From: JACCTU01 sp963700495
Lineage (GTDB): Bacteria; Actinomycetota; Thermoleophilia; Gaiellales; Gaiellaceae
Length of the DNA stretch: 64,000 bases
Assembly (NCBI GenBank): GCA_963700495.1
Contig: CAVOXT010000002.1
Span: 1 to 64,000, forward strand
Reading direction: 5' to 3'
Part shown: positions 1-9,259 of the stretch, piece by piece
Numbering within the stretch: position 1 is the stretch's first letter
How the letters are laid out: each line of letters starts with the position of its first letter
Translations under genes and position numbers: made by a program
Notes under the pieces: generated by a model
Told to the model about the DNA's origin: nothing
Database searches by the model: none
What the model saw: only the letters and a program-made list of their open reading frames with translations

Positions 1-102
1 TTGGTGTAGAAGCGCTGCACGCCGCCCGACCTCGGCGGAACGGCCACGACAGGCGAGTTCGTGGACGCTGTCCTGGGTCAGCTTGACCGAGCGACCGCAT
101 AA
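1..102 (+). CDS. 3' end of an isopropylmalate/isocitrate dehydrogenase family gene (partial)
   Basis: Only the C-terminus lies in the window. The frame ending in TAA at 100-102 reads TPPDLGGTATTGEFVDAV followed by about ten residues. The PDLGGTATT block is the conserved tail of the beta-decarboxylating dehydrogenases (LeuB, isocitrate and tartrate dehydrogenase). An in-frame TAG at 7-9 is avoided if the preceding residues are read one frame over (VEALHA), so one surplus base probably lies near position 20. Because leuC and leuD lie 1-3 kb away, 3-isopropylmalate dehydrogenase (LeuB, leucine synthesis) is the likeliest member, but the tail alone cannot separate it from isocitrate dehydrogenase. 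Confidence 0.6.
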
Positions 103-105
103 CTT

Positions 106-111
106 TACTCT
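106..111 (+). promoter_or_regulatory. -10 element for a leaderless transcript
   Basis: TACTCT fits the actinobacterial TANNNT form of the -10 box and ends 7 bases before the GTG at 119. A transcript would begin at or next to the start codon. There is no Shine-Dalgarno sequence before the GTG, which also fits a leaderless start. The box lies in an A+T-rich patch immediately after the preceding stop codon, in otherwise very G+C-rich DNA. Confidence 0.4.
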
Positions 112-118
112 TTACAGC

Positions 119-289
119 GTGAGCCTCCCCACGCCGAGCCGCGAGCCGATCGTGTATCGGAAGCAGCAGCAGGTCGTCGACCTCTGCAGCTGCGAGCGGC
201 CGCTCCCGCGCGAGCGCGCCGAGACGAAGTGGGCCGCCGCGACGTACTGCGAGCGTTGCGGGCTCCAGATGCAGCTCCGCTTCCGATGA
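119..289 (+). CDS. small zinc-ribbon-like protein, unknown function
   Basis: This 56-residue protein has two cysteine pairs, LCSCERP and YCERCGL, about 24 residues apart, the layout of a small zinc ribbon. It is otherwise basic and hydrophilic, with no membrane segment. I chose the GTG at 119 over the in-frame TTG at 83 because a -10-like box lies 7 bases upstream and the TTG overlaps the preceding gene. Its TGA at 287-289 overlaps the ATG of pheA (ATGA), so the two are probably translated together. The function is not recognised; a nucleic-acid-binding or regulatory role would be a guess. Confidence 0.55.
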   Translation: MSLPTPSREPIVYRKQQQVVDLCSCERPLPRERAETKWAAATYCERCGLQMQLRFR

Positions 290-1113
290 CCGCGGTCGCA
301 TACGCGGGTGGCGCGGGCGCACACAGCGCGGCCGCGGCCGAGCGCCTCTTCCCGTTCGCGACGGAGCTCGTCGCCGTGGACACGTTCGCCGAGGTCGTCC
401 GGGCCGCCGTCGAGGGCCGGGCCGCGTACGGCGTGCTGCCGATCGAGAGCTCGCTCGCGGGACCCGTCGCGGAGACGCACGACCTGCTCTTCGACTCGTC
501 GGTCTCGATCGTCGCGGAGACGTCGCTCGCGATCCGGCACTTCCTCGTCGCGCGCGAGCCGATCACGCTCGAGGAGATCCGCGTCATCCGTTCGCACCCG
601 GTCGCGTTCGAGCAGTGCCGGACGCTGCTCGCGCACGCTCCCCCACGCGAAGGCGATCGCGACCTCGACGACGGCGGAAGGCGCGGCCGAGGTCGCAGGC
701 GTCGACCGAGCCCGGCGAGGCTGCGATCGCCGGCGAGCGCGCCGTGCGCATGCACGGGCTGCACGTCATCGCGCGCGACGTCGGCGACCATCCGGAGGCC
801 TACACCCGCTTCGTCTCGATCGCGACGCACACGCGGCTCGACCGCGTGCACGCCGACTGGCGAACCGCGTTCTCGTTCGTCACCGACCACCGCGCCGGCG
901 CCCTGCACTCGGCGATCGAGCCGTTCGCACGCCACGGGATCGACCTCGTGCAGCTCGTCTCGCGGCCGATCCCGCAGTCGCCGTGGACGTACCGCTTCGA
1001 CGCCGTCCTCGCAGGCCACCCGCTGGAGGACGCCACGCGCGCCGCCCTCGGAGAGCTCCGCGCGCAGGTGCGGCAGACTGCGGGTCTTCGGGTCGTACCC
1101 TGCCGGCGCCTAG
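286..1113 (+). CDS. pheA: prephenate dehydratase (frame broken by surplus bases)
   Basis: Prephenate dehydratase converts prephenate to phenylpyruvate in phenylalanine synthesis. The N-terminal catalytic domain starts MTAVAYAGGAGAHSAAAA and includes VLPIESSLAGPV. The catalytic TRF motif is present (YTRFVSIATH), and a C-terminal ACT domain begins around HRAGALHSAIEPF, where phenylalanine would bind. The usual ESRP of the ACT domain reads VSRP. The protein is spread over three frames: about 286-637, 641-705 and 706-1065, returning to the first frame for the normal tail LRVFGSYPAGA. Each change is explained by one extra base (near 638, 705 and 1068). It is coupled to the zinc-ribbon gene by ATGA and converges on leuD, sharing a CTAG at the stops. 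Confidence 0.85.
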   Translation: MTAVAYAGGAGAHSAAAAERLFPFATELVAVDTFAEVVRAAVEGRAAYGVLPIESSLAGPVAETHDLLFDSSVSIVAETSLAIRHFLVAREPITLEEIRVIRSHPVAFEQCRTLLAHAPPREGDRDLDDGGRRGRGRRRRPSPARLRSPASAPCACTGCTSSRATSATIRRPTPASSRSRRTRGSTACTPTGEPRSRSSPTTAPAPCTRRSSRSHATGSTSCSSSRGRSRSRRGRTASTPSSQATRWRTPRAPPSESSARRCGRLRVFGSYPAGA

Positions 1114-1702
1114 CGCGCGAGCGCCAGCGTGTCGATCCGCGGCGCTCGTCGCGTGCTCGTACGCGTCGATCGCTTCGGTCCGGCGGAGCGTGAGCGCGAT
1201 CTCGTCGAGGCCCTCGAGCAGGCACTCGCGCGCGAACGGGTCGACCTCGAACGGGATCTCGCGGCCGTCCGGTGTGACGATCTGCTGCTGCTCGAGGTCG
1301 ACCGTGAGTCGACTCGCGGCCCGGCGCTCGACGAGCGTCCGCACTTCGTCCGCGGCGACGATGGCCGGGAGGAGCCCGATCTTGAGCGCGTTCGTGCGGA
1401 AGATGTCGCCGAACGACGGCGCGATCACGACCTCGAAGCCGTAGTCCTGCAGCGCCCACGCCGCGTGCTCGCGCGACGAGCCGCAGCCGAAGTTCTTGCC
1501 GGTGACGAGGATCTTCGCGCCCTCGTACTCCGGGCCGGCGCAGCTCGAAGCCGTCCTCCTTCATCCAGTCGAAGAAGAGGAACTCGCCGTAGCCGGTGCG
1601 CTCGATCCGCCTCAGGAACTGCTTCGGGATGATCTGGTCGGTGTCGACGTCGCCGCGGTCGAGCACGGCGACGCTGGCCGTCAGCTTGCGGAAGGCCTTC
1701 AT
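1110..1702 (-). CDS. leuD: 3-isopropylmalate dehydratase small subunit (frame broken)
   Basis: LeuD is the swivel-domain subunit of isopropylmalate isomerase, which turns 2-isopropylmalate into 3-isopropylmalate. The start is MKAFRKLTASVAVLDRGDVD, followed by TDQIIPKQFL, both typical of LeuD. The middle reads MIAPSFGDIFRTNALKIGLL and the end reads IDTLALAR before TAG. About 195 residues result, the normal size. At least two surplus bases break the frame; one is clear after the RRP codons near 1535. The ATG at 1702 overlaps the leuC TGA as ATGA, so the two subunits are translationally coupled. The stop shares CTAG with the pheA stop from the other strand. Confidence 0.85.
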
Positions 1703-3105
1703 GCGGCCGGCTCCAGCTCGCGCGGGTCGACGAAGTGGCCGGCCACCGCCGTCGCCGCAGCGACCGCCGGGCTGACGAGGTGCGTGCGCCCGCCGCGTCC
1801 CTGCCGTCCCTCGAAGTTCCGGTTCGACGTCGAGGCGCAGCGCTCGCCCGGCTGGAGGATGTCCGGGTTCATGCCGAGGCACATCGAGCAGCCGGCGCGG
1901 CGCCACTCGAAGCCGGCGGCGGTGAAGACGCGGTCGAGGCCCTCCTCCTCTGCCTGGCGCTTGACGTTCGCCGAGCCCGGAACGACCATCGCGTGCACCG
2001 ACGGGTGCACCCTGCGGTTCCGCGACGATCGCGGCCGCGGCGCGCAGGTCCTCGATCCGCGCGTTCGTGCACGAGCCGATGAACACGCGGTCGACGGTGA
2101 TGTCCTGGATGCGCGTCCCGGGACTCGAGCGCCATGTAGACGAGCGCGCGCTCGACGGCGGCGCGCTCCTCGGGATCGTCGTACGCGCCGGGTCGGGGAC
2201 CGCGCCGTCGACCGGCGCGACCATCTGCGGGTTCGTGCCCCACGTCACCTGCGGCACGAGCGTCGAGACGTCGACCGTCACCTCGCTTGTCGAACTGTCG
2301 CGTCCGGCGTCGGTCACGAGCCCGCGCCAGTCGTCGAGCGCGCGCCTCCCAGTCCGCCCCGATCGGCGCGCCCGGACGGCCTTCGAGGTACGCGAACGTC
2401 GTCTCGTCGGGCGCGATCATCCCGGCGCGCGCGCCCCACTCGATCGACATGTTGCAGATCGTCATGCGGTTCGCCATCGAGAAGCCGCGCACGACGTCGC
2501 CCGCGTACTCGACGACGTGGCCGACGCCGCCGGAGACGCCGACCTGGCCGATCGTGCCGAGGATGACGTCCTTCGCGGTGACGCCCGGCGGGAGCTCGCC
2601 CTCGAACGAGACGCGCATCGTCTTCGGCCGGTGCTGCGCGAGGCACTGCGTCGCGAGCACGTGCTCGACCTCGGACGTCCCGATGCCGAACGCGAGCGCG
2701 CCGAACGCGCCGTGCGTCGAGGTGTGGCTGTCGCCGCAGACGATCGTCATCCCCGGCTGCGAGACGCCGAGCTCGGGCCCGATCACGTGGACGATCCCCT
2801 CGCGGCCGCTGCCGGTCGCGAACAGCGGCACGCCGAAGTCCTCGCAGTTGCTGCCGCAGCGCCTCGAGCTGCTGCTTCGAGAGCGGGTCGGTGGGGCCGT
2901 CGATCGTCTGGACGTTGTGGTCCATCGTCGCGAGCGAGAGGTCGGGCCGGCGCACGCGCCGGCCGGCGAGCCGGAGCCCCTCGAATGCCTGCGGCGACGT
3001 GACCTCGTGGATCAGGTGCAGGTCGACGAACAGCAGGGCGGGCTCGCCCTCGGGCTCGGCCACGAGGTGCCGCTCCCAGATCTTCTCGAACAGCGTCTTG
3101 CTCAC
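1699..3105 (-). CDS. leuC: 3-isopropylmalate dehydratase large subunit (frame broken)
   Basis: LeuC carries the [4Fe-4S] cluster of isopropylmalate isomerase and pairs with LeuD. It begins VSKTLFEKIWERHLV and contains DHNVQTIDGPTDPLS, the aconitase-family CGDSHTSTHGAFGALAFGIG, VFIGSCTNARIEDLRAA (cluster cysteine) and RAGCSMCLGMNPDIL (the two other cluster cysteines). All landmark motifs are therefore present, in order, over about 467 codons, the usual length. The reading frame changes at five or more places (for example near 2850, 2320, 2210, 2110 and 2010). The one near 2850 is resolved by removing one base before NCEDFG. The GTG start overlaps a small upstream frame as GTGA. Confidence 0.85.
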
Positions 3106-3203
3106 ACTGCGAGTTCTTGTAGCACGCCGCGCCCGAGCCGGCGCCGCAGCCCGACGACCTCCCCCACGACGATCAGGTCTAGCGGCCACCCGTTGCGCGA
3201 CAA
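3102..3203 (-). pseudogene. possible 3' remnant of a uroporphyrinogen-III methyltransferase-like gene
   Basis: A 33-codon frame from TTG at 3203 reads NGWPLDLIVVGEVVGLRRRL, then GRGVLQELAV and TGA. IVVGEVVGLRRRL resembles the extreme C-terminus of CobA/CysG-type SAM methyltransferases, which end in a similar VVG-VV-L-L pattern. Its TGA overlaps the leuC GTG (GTGA), as expected if it was once the gene upstream in the operon. The rest of such a gene is absent because the divergent aminotransferase starts at 3222. Similarity over so short a piece is weak, and it could equally be a leader peptide or chance. Confidence 0.25.
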
Positions 3204-3221
3204 TGAGCGCGCAGCGCACAC

Positions 3222-4456
3222 ATGAGGCCGACCGACGAGGTGCACGTGATCGAGCTCCGCCGCATCCCGGACCTCCCGCCGTACGCCTTCGCGGAGATCG
3301 ACGCGGCTGAAGCTCGAAGCTCCGCCGCGGGGGCGCCGACGTGGTCGATCTCGGCTTCGGGAACCCCGACATCGCCTCGCCCGAGCTGGCCGTCGAGAAG
3401 CTGGCCGAGGCGGCCGCGAAGCCGCGCAACCACCGCTACTCCTCGAGCCGCGGAATCCCGAAGCTCCGCGAGGCGGTCTGCGACCTGTACGCGCGCCGCT
3501 TCGGCGTCGAGCTCGACCCCGAGCGCGAGGCGGTCACGACGATCGGCGCGAAGGAGGGGCTCGCGCACCTGCTCTGGGTGCTCGTCGAGCCGGGCGACGC
3601 GGCACTCGTCCCCGCGCCGAGCTACCCGATCCACCTCTTCGCACCGGTGCTCGCAGGAGCGACCGTCGCGCAGGTCGCGATGGGAACGGAGGAGGACGTG
3701 CTCGAGAACCTCGCCGACGCGTACGAGCGCTCGCGCCCCCGCCCGCGCGTCGTGATCGTCTCGTTCCCGCACAACCCGACGACGACGGTGGTGGACGCGG
3801 ACTTCATGCAGCGTCTCGTCGACTTCGCGCGCGAGCGCTCGGTCGTCGTCGTGCACGACTTCGCGTACGCGGACATCGCGTTCGACGGGCACCGGCCGCC
3901 GTCGATCCTCGCCGCCGAAGGCGCGCGCGAGGTCGCGGTCGAGCTCTACACGCTGACGAAAGGCTTCTCGATGGCGGGCTGGCGCGTCGGGTTCGTCGTC
4001 GGCAACGCGGAGATCGTCGCCGGGCTCGCGCGGCTCAAGTCGTATCTCGACTACGGGACCTTCCAGCCGATCCAGATCGCGGCCACCGTCGCGATGCGCG
4101 ACGCCTCCGAGTACCCGGAGCAGGTGTGCGAGATCTACCGGAGCCGGCGGGACGCGCTCTGCGACGGCCTCGCGCGGATCGGCTGGAACGTTCCGAAGCC
4201 GCAGGGGACGATGTTCGTGTGGGCGCGCATCCCGCAGGAGTACCGCCCGCTCGGGTCGCACGCGTTCGCGCTGGAGCTGCTGCGCGAGGCGAACGTGTCG
4301 GTCAGCCCCGGCGCGGGCTTCGGGCCCGGCGGCGACGGCCACGTTCGCTTCGCGCTCGTCGAGAACGAGCAGCGGATCGGCCAGGCCGTCCGTGGAATCC
4401 GATCCGTGCTCCGGCTACTCGACAGCGGTGCCGGCGTCGCCTCCGCCCCCGGCTGA
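3222..4456 (+). CDS. PLP-dependent class I/II aminotransferase, alanine-type
   Basis: This fold-type I aminotransferase resembles the AlaA/AlaC glutamate-pyruvate group. Landmarks are VVDLGFGNPDIASPELAV, SFPHNPTTTVVDADF, VVHDFAYADIAFDG (Asp and Tyr around the cofactor) and the Schiff-base lysine in TLTKGFSMAGWRVGF. The C-terminal arginine region ends near GDGHVRFALVENEQRI. The first 30 residues lie in another frame; two surplus bases between 3312 and 3335 restore DALKLEARRGGADVVDLG. The ATG at 3222 has no Shine-Dalgarno sequence, and a GTG at 3249 or so behind a GAGG is an alternative start. The 3' end overlaps the convergent MFS gene by 42 bases. Its place beside leu and phe genes fits amino-acid synthesis; the exact substrate is not certain. 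Confidence 0.8.
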
Positions 4457-5624
4457 TCCGACCAGACGCGCACGTCCTGCCGCGTAGCCGCTCAGGCCGA
4501 GCGGGATCGTCAGGCCGAGCAGGACGGCGAGCGGGGCGTTCCAGCCGTCGCTCGCGTCGTGGAGCGCGCCCAGTGCGAACGGACCCGCCGCCGCGATCGT
4601 GTACCCCACCGATTGCGCGAGCGCCGACAGCTGCGACGCTCGCCGGACGTCCGGCGAGCGTAGAACGACGAACGTCAGCGCGAGCGAGAACGCAGCGCCC
4701 TGCCCGACGGCGAACACCGCGACCCAGAGGATCGACGCCTCGGGCGCGAAGAGCAGACCCGCGACGGCGACCGCTTCGAGCGCGGCCCCGACCACCGCCA
4801 GCTGCCGCTGATCCGCGCAGCCGCGCGGCAACGACCGGGAAGACGAACGAGGCCGGAATGCCCGCCAGTGCGTAGAGCGCGAGCGCCGCGCCGGCGGTTC
4901 CGGGGCCGTACCCCTCGTCGCGCAGGATCGACGGCAGCCACGCGAGGCCGGAGTAGAAGATCAGCGACTGAAGTCCCATGAACAGCGTGACCTGCAACGC
5001 GACCGGGTCTCGCAGGAGCGCCCGGGCGTCCCGGACTTCGTCGACCTCCGCGTGGACGTGCTCGTCGCGCGCGAGCGCGGCGCCGAGAACCACGGCCGCG
5101 GCAAGCGCGGGCAGCGCCCAGAACCCGAGCGCGATGTTCCAGCGGCCGTCGAACGCACGCGAGATCGGCTCGGTCAGCCCGGCCCCCAGCGTCGCGCCGG
5201 CGCCGAGCGCCGCGACGTAGACGCCCATCACCACTCCGGTCCGCGCGGCAAAGCGCGCTTTCACGACGACCGGCACGACCACGTTTGCGATCGCGACCCC
5301 GGCGCCCGCGACGATCGTTCCGAGGAAGAGCGCCGGAACGGCCGCGTCCGCCCGCACGGCAACACCGGCGACGACCGGAACGAGCGCGGCGAGCAGCACG
5401 CGCTCGGCCCCGAACCTGCGCGTCAGGGCAGGCGCCGCGGGCGCGAGCAGGCCGAAGCACAGGAGCGGCAGGCTCGTCAGGAGCCCGGCGGCAGCCGAGG
5501 ACAGGCCGAGGTCGGCTTCGATCTCGTCGATCACCGGCGGCACGCTCGCGACAGCGATCCGCAGGTTGAGCCCCGCGAGAACGACGCCCGCGGCGAGCAG
5601 CAGGCTGGTGCGGCCTGCCGTCAG
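4415..5624 (-). CDS. MFS transporter, CynX/NimT-like
   Basis: A membrane carrier of about 400 residues with twelve hydrophobic segments; early ones read LLLAAGVVLAGLNLRIAVA and GLLTSLPLLCFGLLAPAA. The pattern resembles the CynX/NimT family of the major facilitator superfamily. It ends the pobA-pca operon, so uptake of an aromatic acid such as 4-hydroxybenzoate is a reasonable inference. One surplus base near 4822 moves the frame at ARLRGSA/DQRQLAVVGAALEA. No ATG, GTG or TTG lies in frame at the N-terminus. The only candidate is CTG at 5624, which overlaps the pobA TGA as CTGA; the first GTG downstream would delete the first membrane helix. Confidence 0.75.
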
Positions 5625-6805
5625 ATCGACTCGAGCCCGACGTAGTTCTCGGCGAGCGACGTCGCGGCGGAGCGCGACGAGCAGACGTACGCGAGCTGCG
5701 CGAGCTGCAGCCTCGCATCGAACGCGTCGCCGTCTTCGAGCCGGTGGAGCATCGACGTCATCCACCACGAGAAGTGCTCGGCGCGCCACACGCGGCGGAG
5801 CGCGGTCGCCGAGTAGCGCTCGAGCTGCGACTCGTCGCCGTCCGAGTACCACGAAGCGAGCGCGCCCGCGAGCACGCGGACGTCCGCGACCGCGAGGTTG
5901 AGTCCCTTCGCGCCCGTCGGCGGGACGATGTGCGCGGCGTCTCCGGCCAGGAACAGCCGCCCGAACTGCATCGGCTCGACGACGTGGCTGCGCATCCCCG
6001 TGACGCCCTGTTCGAGGATCGGGCCCTCGTTGAGGCTCCAGCCGGGGAGTGCCAGGCGCGTCCGGAGCTCCTCCCAGATCCGCTCAGCCGGCCAGTTGCC
6101 GAGGTCCTCGTCGGGCCGGCACTGGAGGTAGAGCCGGGTCAGCTGCGGCGAGCGCATGCTGTGCAGGGCGAAGCCGCGCTCGTGGTACGCGTAGATCAGC
6201 TCCTCGTTCGACGGCGGCGCCTCGGCGAGGATCCCGAGCCAGCCGAACGGATACTCGCGCGAGAACTCCGCCAGCACCCCCTCGGGGATCGACTCGCGGC
6301 AGACGCCGTGGAAACCGTCACAGCCCGCGACGACGTCGCACTCGAGCGCGTGCTCTGCGCCCTCGTGCCGGTACCTGATCGTCGGGCGATCCGACTCGGC
6401 GCCGTCGACGCCGACTGCTTCGGCCTCGAACGTCAGCGGCCGGCCCGTGTCGAGCCGCGCTGCAATGAGGTCCTTGACGACCTCCTGCTGCCCGTAGACG
6501 GTGATGCTCCTCCCGCCGGTCAGCTCCGTGAAGTGGATGCGGTGCCGCTCGCCCTCGAACTGGATCTCGATTCCCTCGTGGACGAGCCCCTGCCGCTGCA
6601 CACGCTCGCCGACGCCCATCTCCAGGAGCAGGTCGACCGTCCCCTGCTCGAGCACCCCGGCGCGGACGCGGCTCTCGACGTACTCGCGGCTCCGCGCCTC
6701 GAGGACGACGGACGAGATTCCCTGCAGGTGCAGCAGATGAGCCAGGACGAGCCCCGCAGGCCCGGCGCCGACGATGCCGACCTGCGTCCGCTCCGCTTCG
6801 CTCAC
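5621..6805 (-). CDS. pobA: 4-hydroxybenzoate 3-monooxygenase
   Basis: PobA is the FAD and NAD(P)H enzyme that hydroxylates 4-hydroxybenzoate to protocatechuate. The 394-residue frame is intact. The Rossmann motif is VGIVGAGPAGLVLAHLL, the FAD/NADPH DG motif is VVAGCDGFHGVCR, and the second FAD motif is LFLAGDAAHIVPPTGAKGLN, all typical of aromatic flavoprotein hydroxylases and of PobA in particular. The length matches the family (about 390). The GTG at 6805 overlaps the pcaC stop as GTGA. Placement downstream of the complete protocatechuate set supports the substrate assignment strongly. Confidence 0.93.
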   Translation of the reverse strand: MSEAERTQVGIVGAGPAGLVLAHLLHLQGISSVVLEARSREYVESRVRAGVLEQGTVDLLLEMGVGERVQRQGLVHEGIEIQFEGERHRIHFTELTGGRSITVYGQQEVVKDLIAARLDTGRPLTFEAEAVGVDGAESDRPTIRYRHEGAEHALECDVVAGCDGFHGVCRESIPEGVLAEFSREYPFGWLGILAEAPPSNEELIYAYHERGFALHSMRSPQLTRLYLQCRPDEDLGNWPAERIWEELRTRLALPGWSLNEGPILEQGVTGMRSHVVEPMQFGRLFLAGDAAHIVPPTGAKGLNLAVADVRVLAGALASWYSDGDESQLERYSATALRRVWRAEHFSWWMTSMLHRLEDGDAFDARLQLAQLAYVCSSRSAATSLAENYVGLESI

Positions 6806-7176
6806 GCGTCCAGTTGCGCGAGGACGTCCCGGAACACCGCGAAGGCGCCGTTCGCGGCGGGGACGCCGCAGTAGATCGCCGACTGGAGGAGCACCTCCTT
6901 GATCTCCTCGCGCGTGAGACCGTTCCGGAGTGCGGCGCGGATGTGCATGGCGAGCTCGTGCTCGCGGTTGAGCGCGACGAGCGCCGTCAGCGTGATGGCG
7001 CTCCGCGTGCGCCGGTCGAGCCCCGGCCGGGCCCAGATCTCGCCCCACGCGTAGCGCGTGATGAGGTCCTGGAACTCGGCGGTCTCCGGTGTCGTCAGCT
7101 CGATCGCACGATCGACGTGCTCGTCGCCGAGAACTTCGCGGCGGACGCGCATCCCTTCGTCGTGCGTGTCGCTCAC
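6802..7176 (-). CDS. pcaC: 4-carboxymuconolactone decarboxylase
   Basis: PcaC decarboxylates 4-carboxymuconolactone to 3-oxoadipate enol-lactone. The 124-residue frame is intact and of family length. It belongs to the CMD/AhpD-like all-helical fold and contains ALVALNREHELAMHIRAALR and GLTREEIKEVLLQSAIYCGV, the conserved PcaC core. The GTG start overlaps the pcaD stop (GTGA) and its own stop overlaps pobA in the same way, so it sits mid-operon between two coupled genes. Its neighbours exclude an AhpD-type antioxidant role. Confidence 0.92.
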   Translation of the reverse strand: MSDTHDEGMRVRREVLGDEHVDRAIELTTPETAEFQDLITRYAWGEIWARPGLDRRTRSAITLTALVALNREHELAMHIRAALRNGLTREEIKEVLLQSAIYCGVPAANGAFAVFRDVLAQLDA

Positions 7177-7946
7177 GCGGCCTCCTCGACCGAGGCAGCG
7201 CTCACGTGCGCGGCAACGAGCGCGGCGAACGCGTCAGGCCGCTCGACGTTCGCCAGATGCGCGGCGTCGTCGAGGACGACCAGGCGCGCCGACGCGCACG
7301 CCGTCGCGGATGAGCTCTCCGTGCTCCGGCGGTGTGGCGGGATCGTCTGCCGCCGCGATCACGAGCGTCTCAGTGCTGATCTCGCCGAGCCGGTCGCGGA
7401 AGTCCCAGCCGGCGACGGCCTCGCAACAGGCGGCGTACCCCTCCGCTGGTGTCGCGACGAGCATCGCGCGAAACGCGGCGACGATCTCGGGACGAACGCG
7501 CGGAGTGAACCAGCGCGCGACGCACCGTGTCGGCGACGGCGGCCGACGCCCTTCGCGCGGACGAGCTCGGCGCGCTCGAGCCACGGCTCGGGCTCTCCGA
7601 ACCGCGCCGAACTGCACGCGACCACGAGGCGGTCGATCCGCTCGGGCGCGTTCGCGGCGAGCCAGAGGCCCGTCGCGCCGCCGAGCGAGAGGCCGCAGTA
7701 CGACACGCGCTCGAGCTCGAGCCGGTCGAGCAGGTCGAGAACGTCGTGCCCGAGCTCCTCGACGGTGTACGGGCCGGAAGGGATGTCCGACCCACCGTGG
7801 CCGCGGAGGTCGTAGCGCAGTACGCGGAGCCGATCCGTCCACGACGCGACGTTTGCATCCCAGAGCTCGAGCGTCGTCCCCAGCGAGTTGGCGAGCACGA
7901 GCACGGGAGCGTCGTCGGGCCCGTCGAGGCGGTGGCGGAGGTTCAA
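7173..7946 (-). CDS. pcaD: 3-oxoadipate enol-lactonase (frame broken)
   Basis: PcaD, an alpha/beta hydrolase, opens the enol-lactone to 3-oxoadipate. The N-terminal part reads LNLRHRLDGPDDAPVLVLAN, then RYDLRGHGGSD and the nucleophile elbow YCGLSLGGATGLWLA (Ser of GLSLGG). The middle continues in another frame with VRPEIVAAFRAMLVATPAEG and DRLGEISTETLVIAAADDPA. The catalytic His region is in a third frame, RLVVLDDAAHLANVERPDAF, ending SVEEAA. Two or more surplus bases are needed, near 7525 and 7290. The start is TTG at 7946, overlapping the pcaB stop as TTGA. The length of about 257 residues is normal. Confidence 0.85.
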
Positions 7947-9259
7947 CGCGCCGCCCTTGCCTCGCGGTAGCGCCCAAGTGACTGATCGACGAAGACTCCC
8001 GCCGACCCGAGGTACGAGTCGATCTCGAACGCCTCCGGGGGCAGCTCGACCCGATCGTCCGCCGCGAGCTCGTCGAGGAGCGAACGGCCGTTCCTGGCGG
8101 CGCGCTTCGCCGCGTCTGCGACCAGCTCGTGCGCCTCGCGGCGGCCGAGCCGGTCCGCGAGCAGGAAGGAGATCCGCTCCGCCATGACCGCTCCGCCGAG
8201 CAGGTCGAGGTTGCGGCGCATCGCGTCGGAATCGACCTCGAGCTCGTCGAGCACGCGCCCCACGGCGGACACCGCACCGCCCGTGTACGCAAGGGCGCCA
8301 GTGAGCGACGGCCACTCCGCGTGCCACCCGCCGAGCGCGCGCTCGTGCTCCTGCACGAGCCCGCCGGTGAGCGTCGCAGGCGTGCCCGTGCACGAGGCGG
8401 GCACATGCGATCGCGAGCGTGCTGTCGACCGGGTTGCGCTTGTGCGGCATCGTCGACGAGCCGCCGCCCGCTCCCGATGCGCACCTCGCCGACCTCCGTC
8501 TGAGCGAGCAGCGCGACGTCGAGCGCGATCTTCGCCGCGGCTCCGGCGACGACGTCGAGCGCCGCGCCGATCTGGGCGACGCGCACGCGGTTCGTGTGCC
8601 ACGGCCCGGTCGGCACGGCGAGCCCGAGCTCCTCGGCGAACAGGCGCACGACCTCGGGGCCGGCGTCCTCGAGCGGGGCGAGCGTCCCCGCCGCTCCGGC
8701 GAGCTGGGCGCGAAAGCCGTCGTCGCGGAGCGCCGCAAGACCTTCCCGCGCGTCGAGCAGCCCAGCGAGCCACGCGGCCGCCTTCGCCCCGAACGTCGTC
8801 GGTACCGCTTGCTGGAGCAGGGTCCGCCCCGACCATCGGCGTCGCACGATGCGTGTCTGCGAGACCGGCGCACTCCTCGGCCGACCGTGTCGAGCGAGCG
8901 CGGCGACGAGATCGACGGCGTCGCGGGCGACGAGCATCGCGGCCGTGTCCAGGATGTCCTGGCTGGTCGCGCCCCAGTGGACGTAGCGCGCCGCGTCGCC
9001 GCCGACGGCCTCGGCAAGCTCCCGGACGAGCGGCTCGACGGGGTTGCCGGGCGCCCGGCCCCGTTCCGCGAGCGCCGCGGGATCGAAGCGATCGGCATTG
9101 CACGCCGCCGCGATCGCCTCGGCGGCGTCGCCGGGGATGACGCCGGCGCGCGCCTCGGAGAGCGCGAGCGCGCGCTCCGCGTCGAGCATCGCCTGGAGCC
9201 AGGCGCGATCCGAGACTGCCGCACGAAACTCGTCGGGAACGAAGATCCGGTCGAACACG
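7943..9259 (-). CDS. pcaB: 3-carboxy-cis,cis-muconate cycloisomerase (frame broken)
   Basis: PcaB lactonises 3-carboxymuconate. It belongs to the fumarase/argininosuccinate lyase superfamily; the signature MPHKRNPVDSTLAIACA is present, as is VHWGATSQDILDTAAMLVAR and LLQQAVPTTFGAKAAAWLAG. It starts VFDRIFVPDEFRAAVSDRAW from GTG 9259 and ends YREARAAR with TGA overlapping pcaD (TTGA). About 435 codons are spread over at least four frame segments; breaks lie near 8860, 8455 and 8380. The pcaG stop is directly adjacent, so the genes are contiguous in one operon. Confidence 0.88.
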   Translation of the reverse strand, partial: RVRPDLRSRRVSCGSLGSRLAPGDARRGARARALRGARRRHPRRRRRGDRGGVQCRSLRSRGARGTGPGARQPRRAARPGACRGRRRRRGALRPLGRDQPGHPGHGRDARRPRRRRSRRRARSTRSAEECAGLADTHRATPMVGADPAPASGTDDVRGEGGRVARWAARRAGRSCGAPRRRLSRPARRSGGDARPARGRRPRGRAPVRRGARARRADRAVAHEPRARRPDRRGARRRRRSRGEDRARRRAARSDGGRRGAHRERAAARRRCRTSATRSTARSRSHVPASCTGTPATLTGGLVQEHERALGGWHAEWPSLTGALAYTGGAVSAVGRVLDELEVDSDAMRRNLDLLGGAVMAERISFLLADRLGRREAHELVADAAKRAARNGRSLLDELAADDRVELPPEAFEIDSYLGSAGVFVDQSLGRYREARAAR

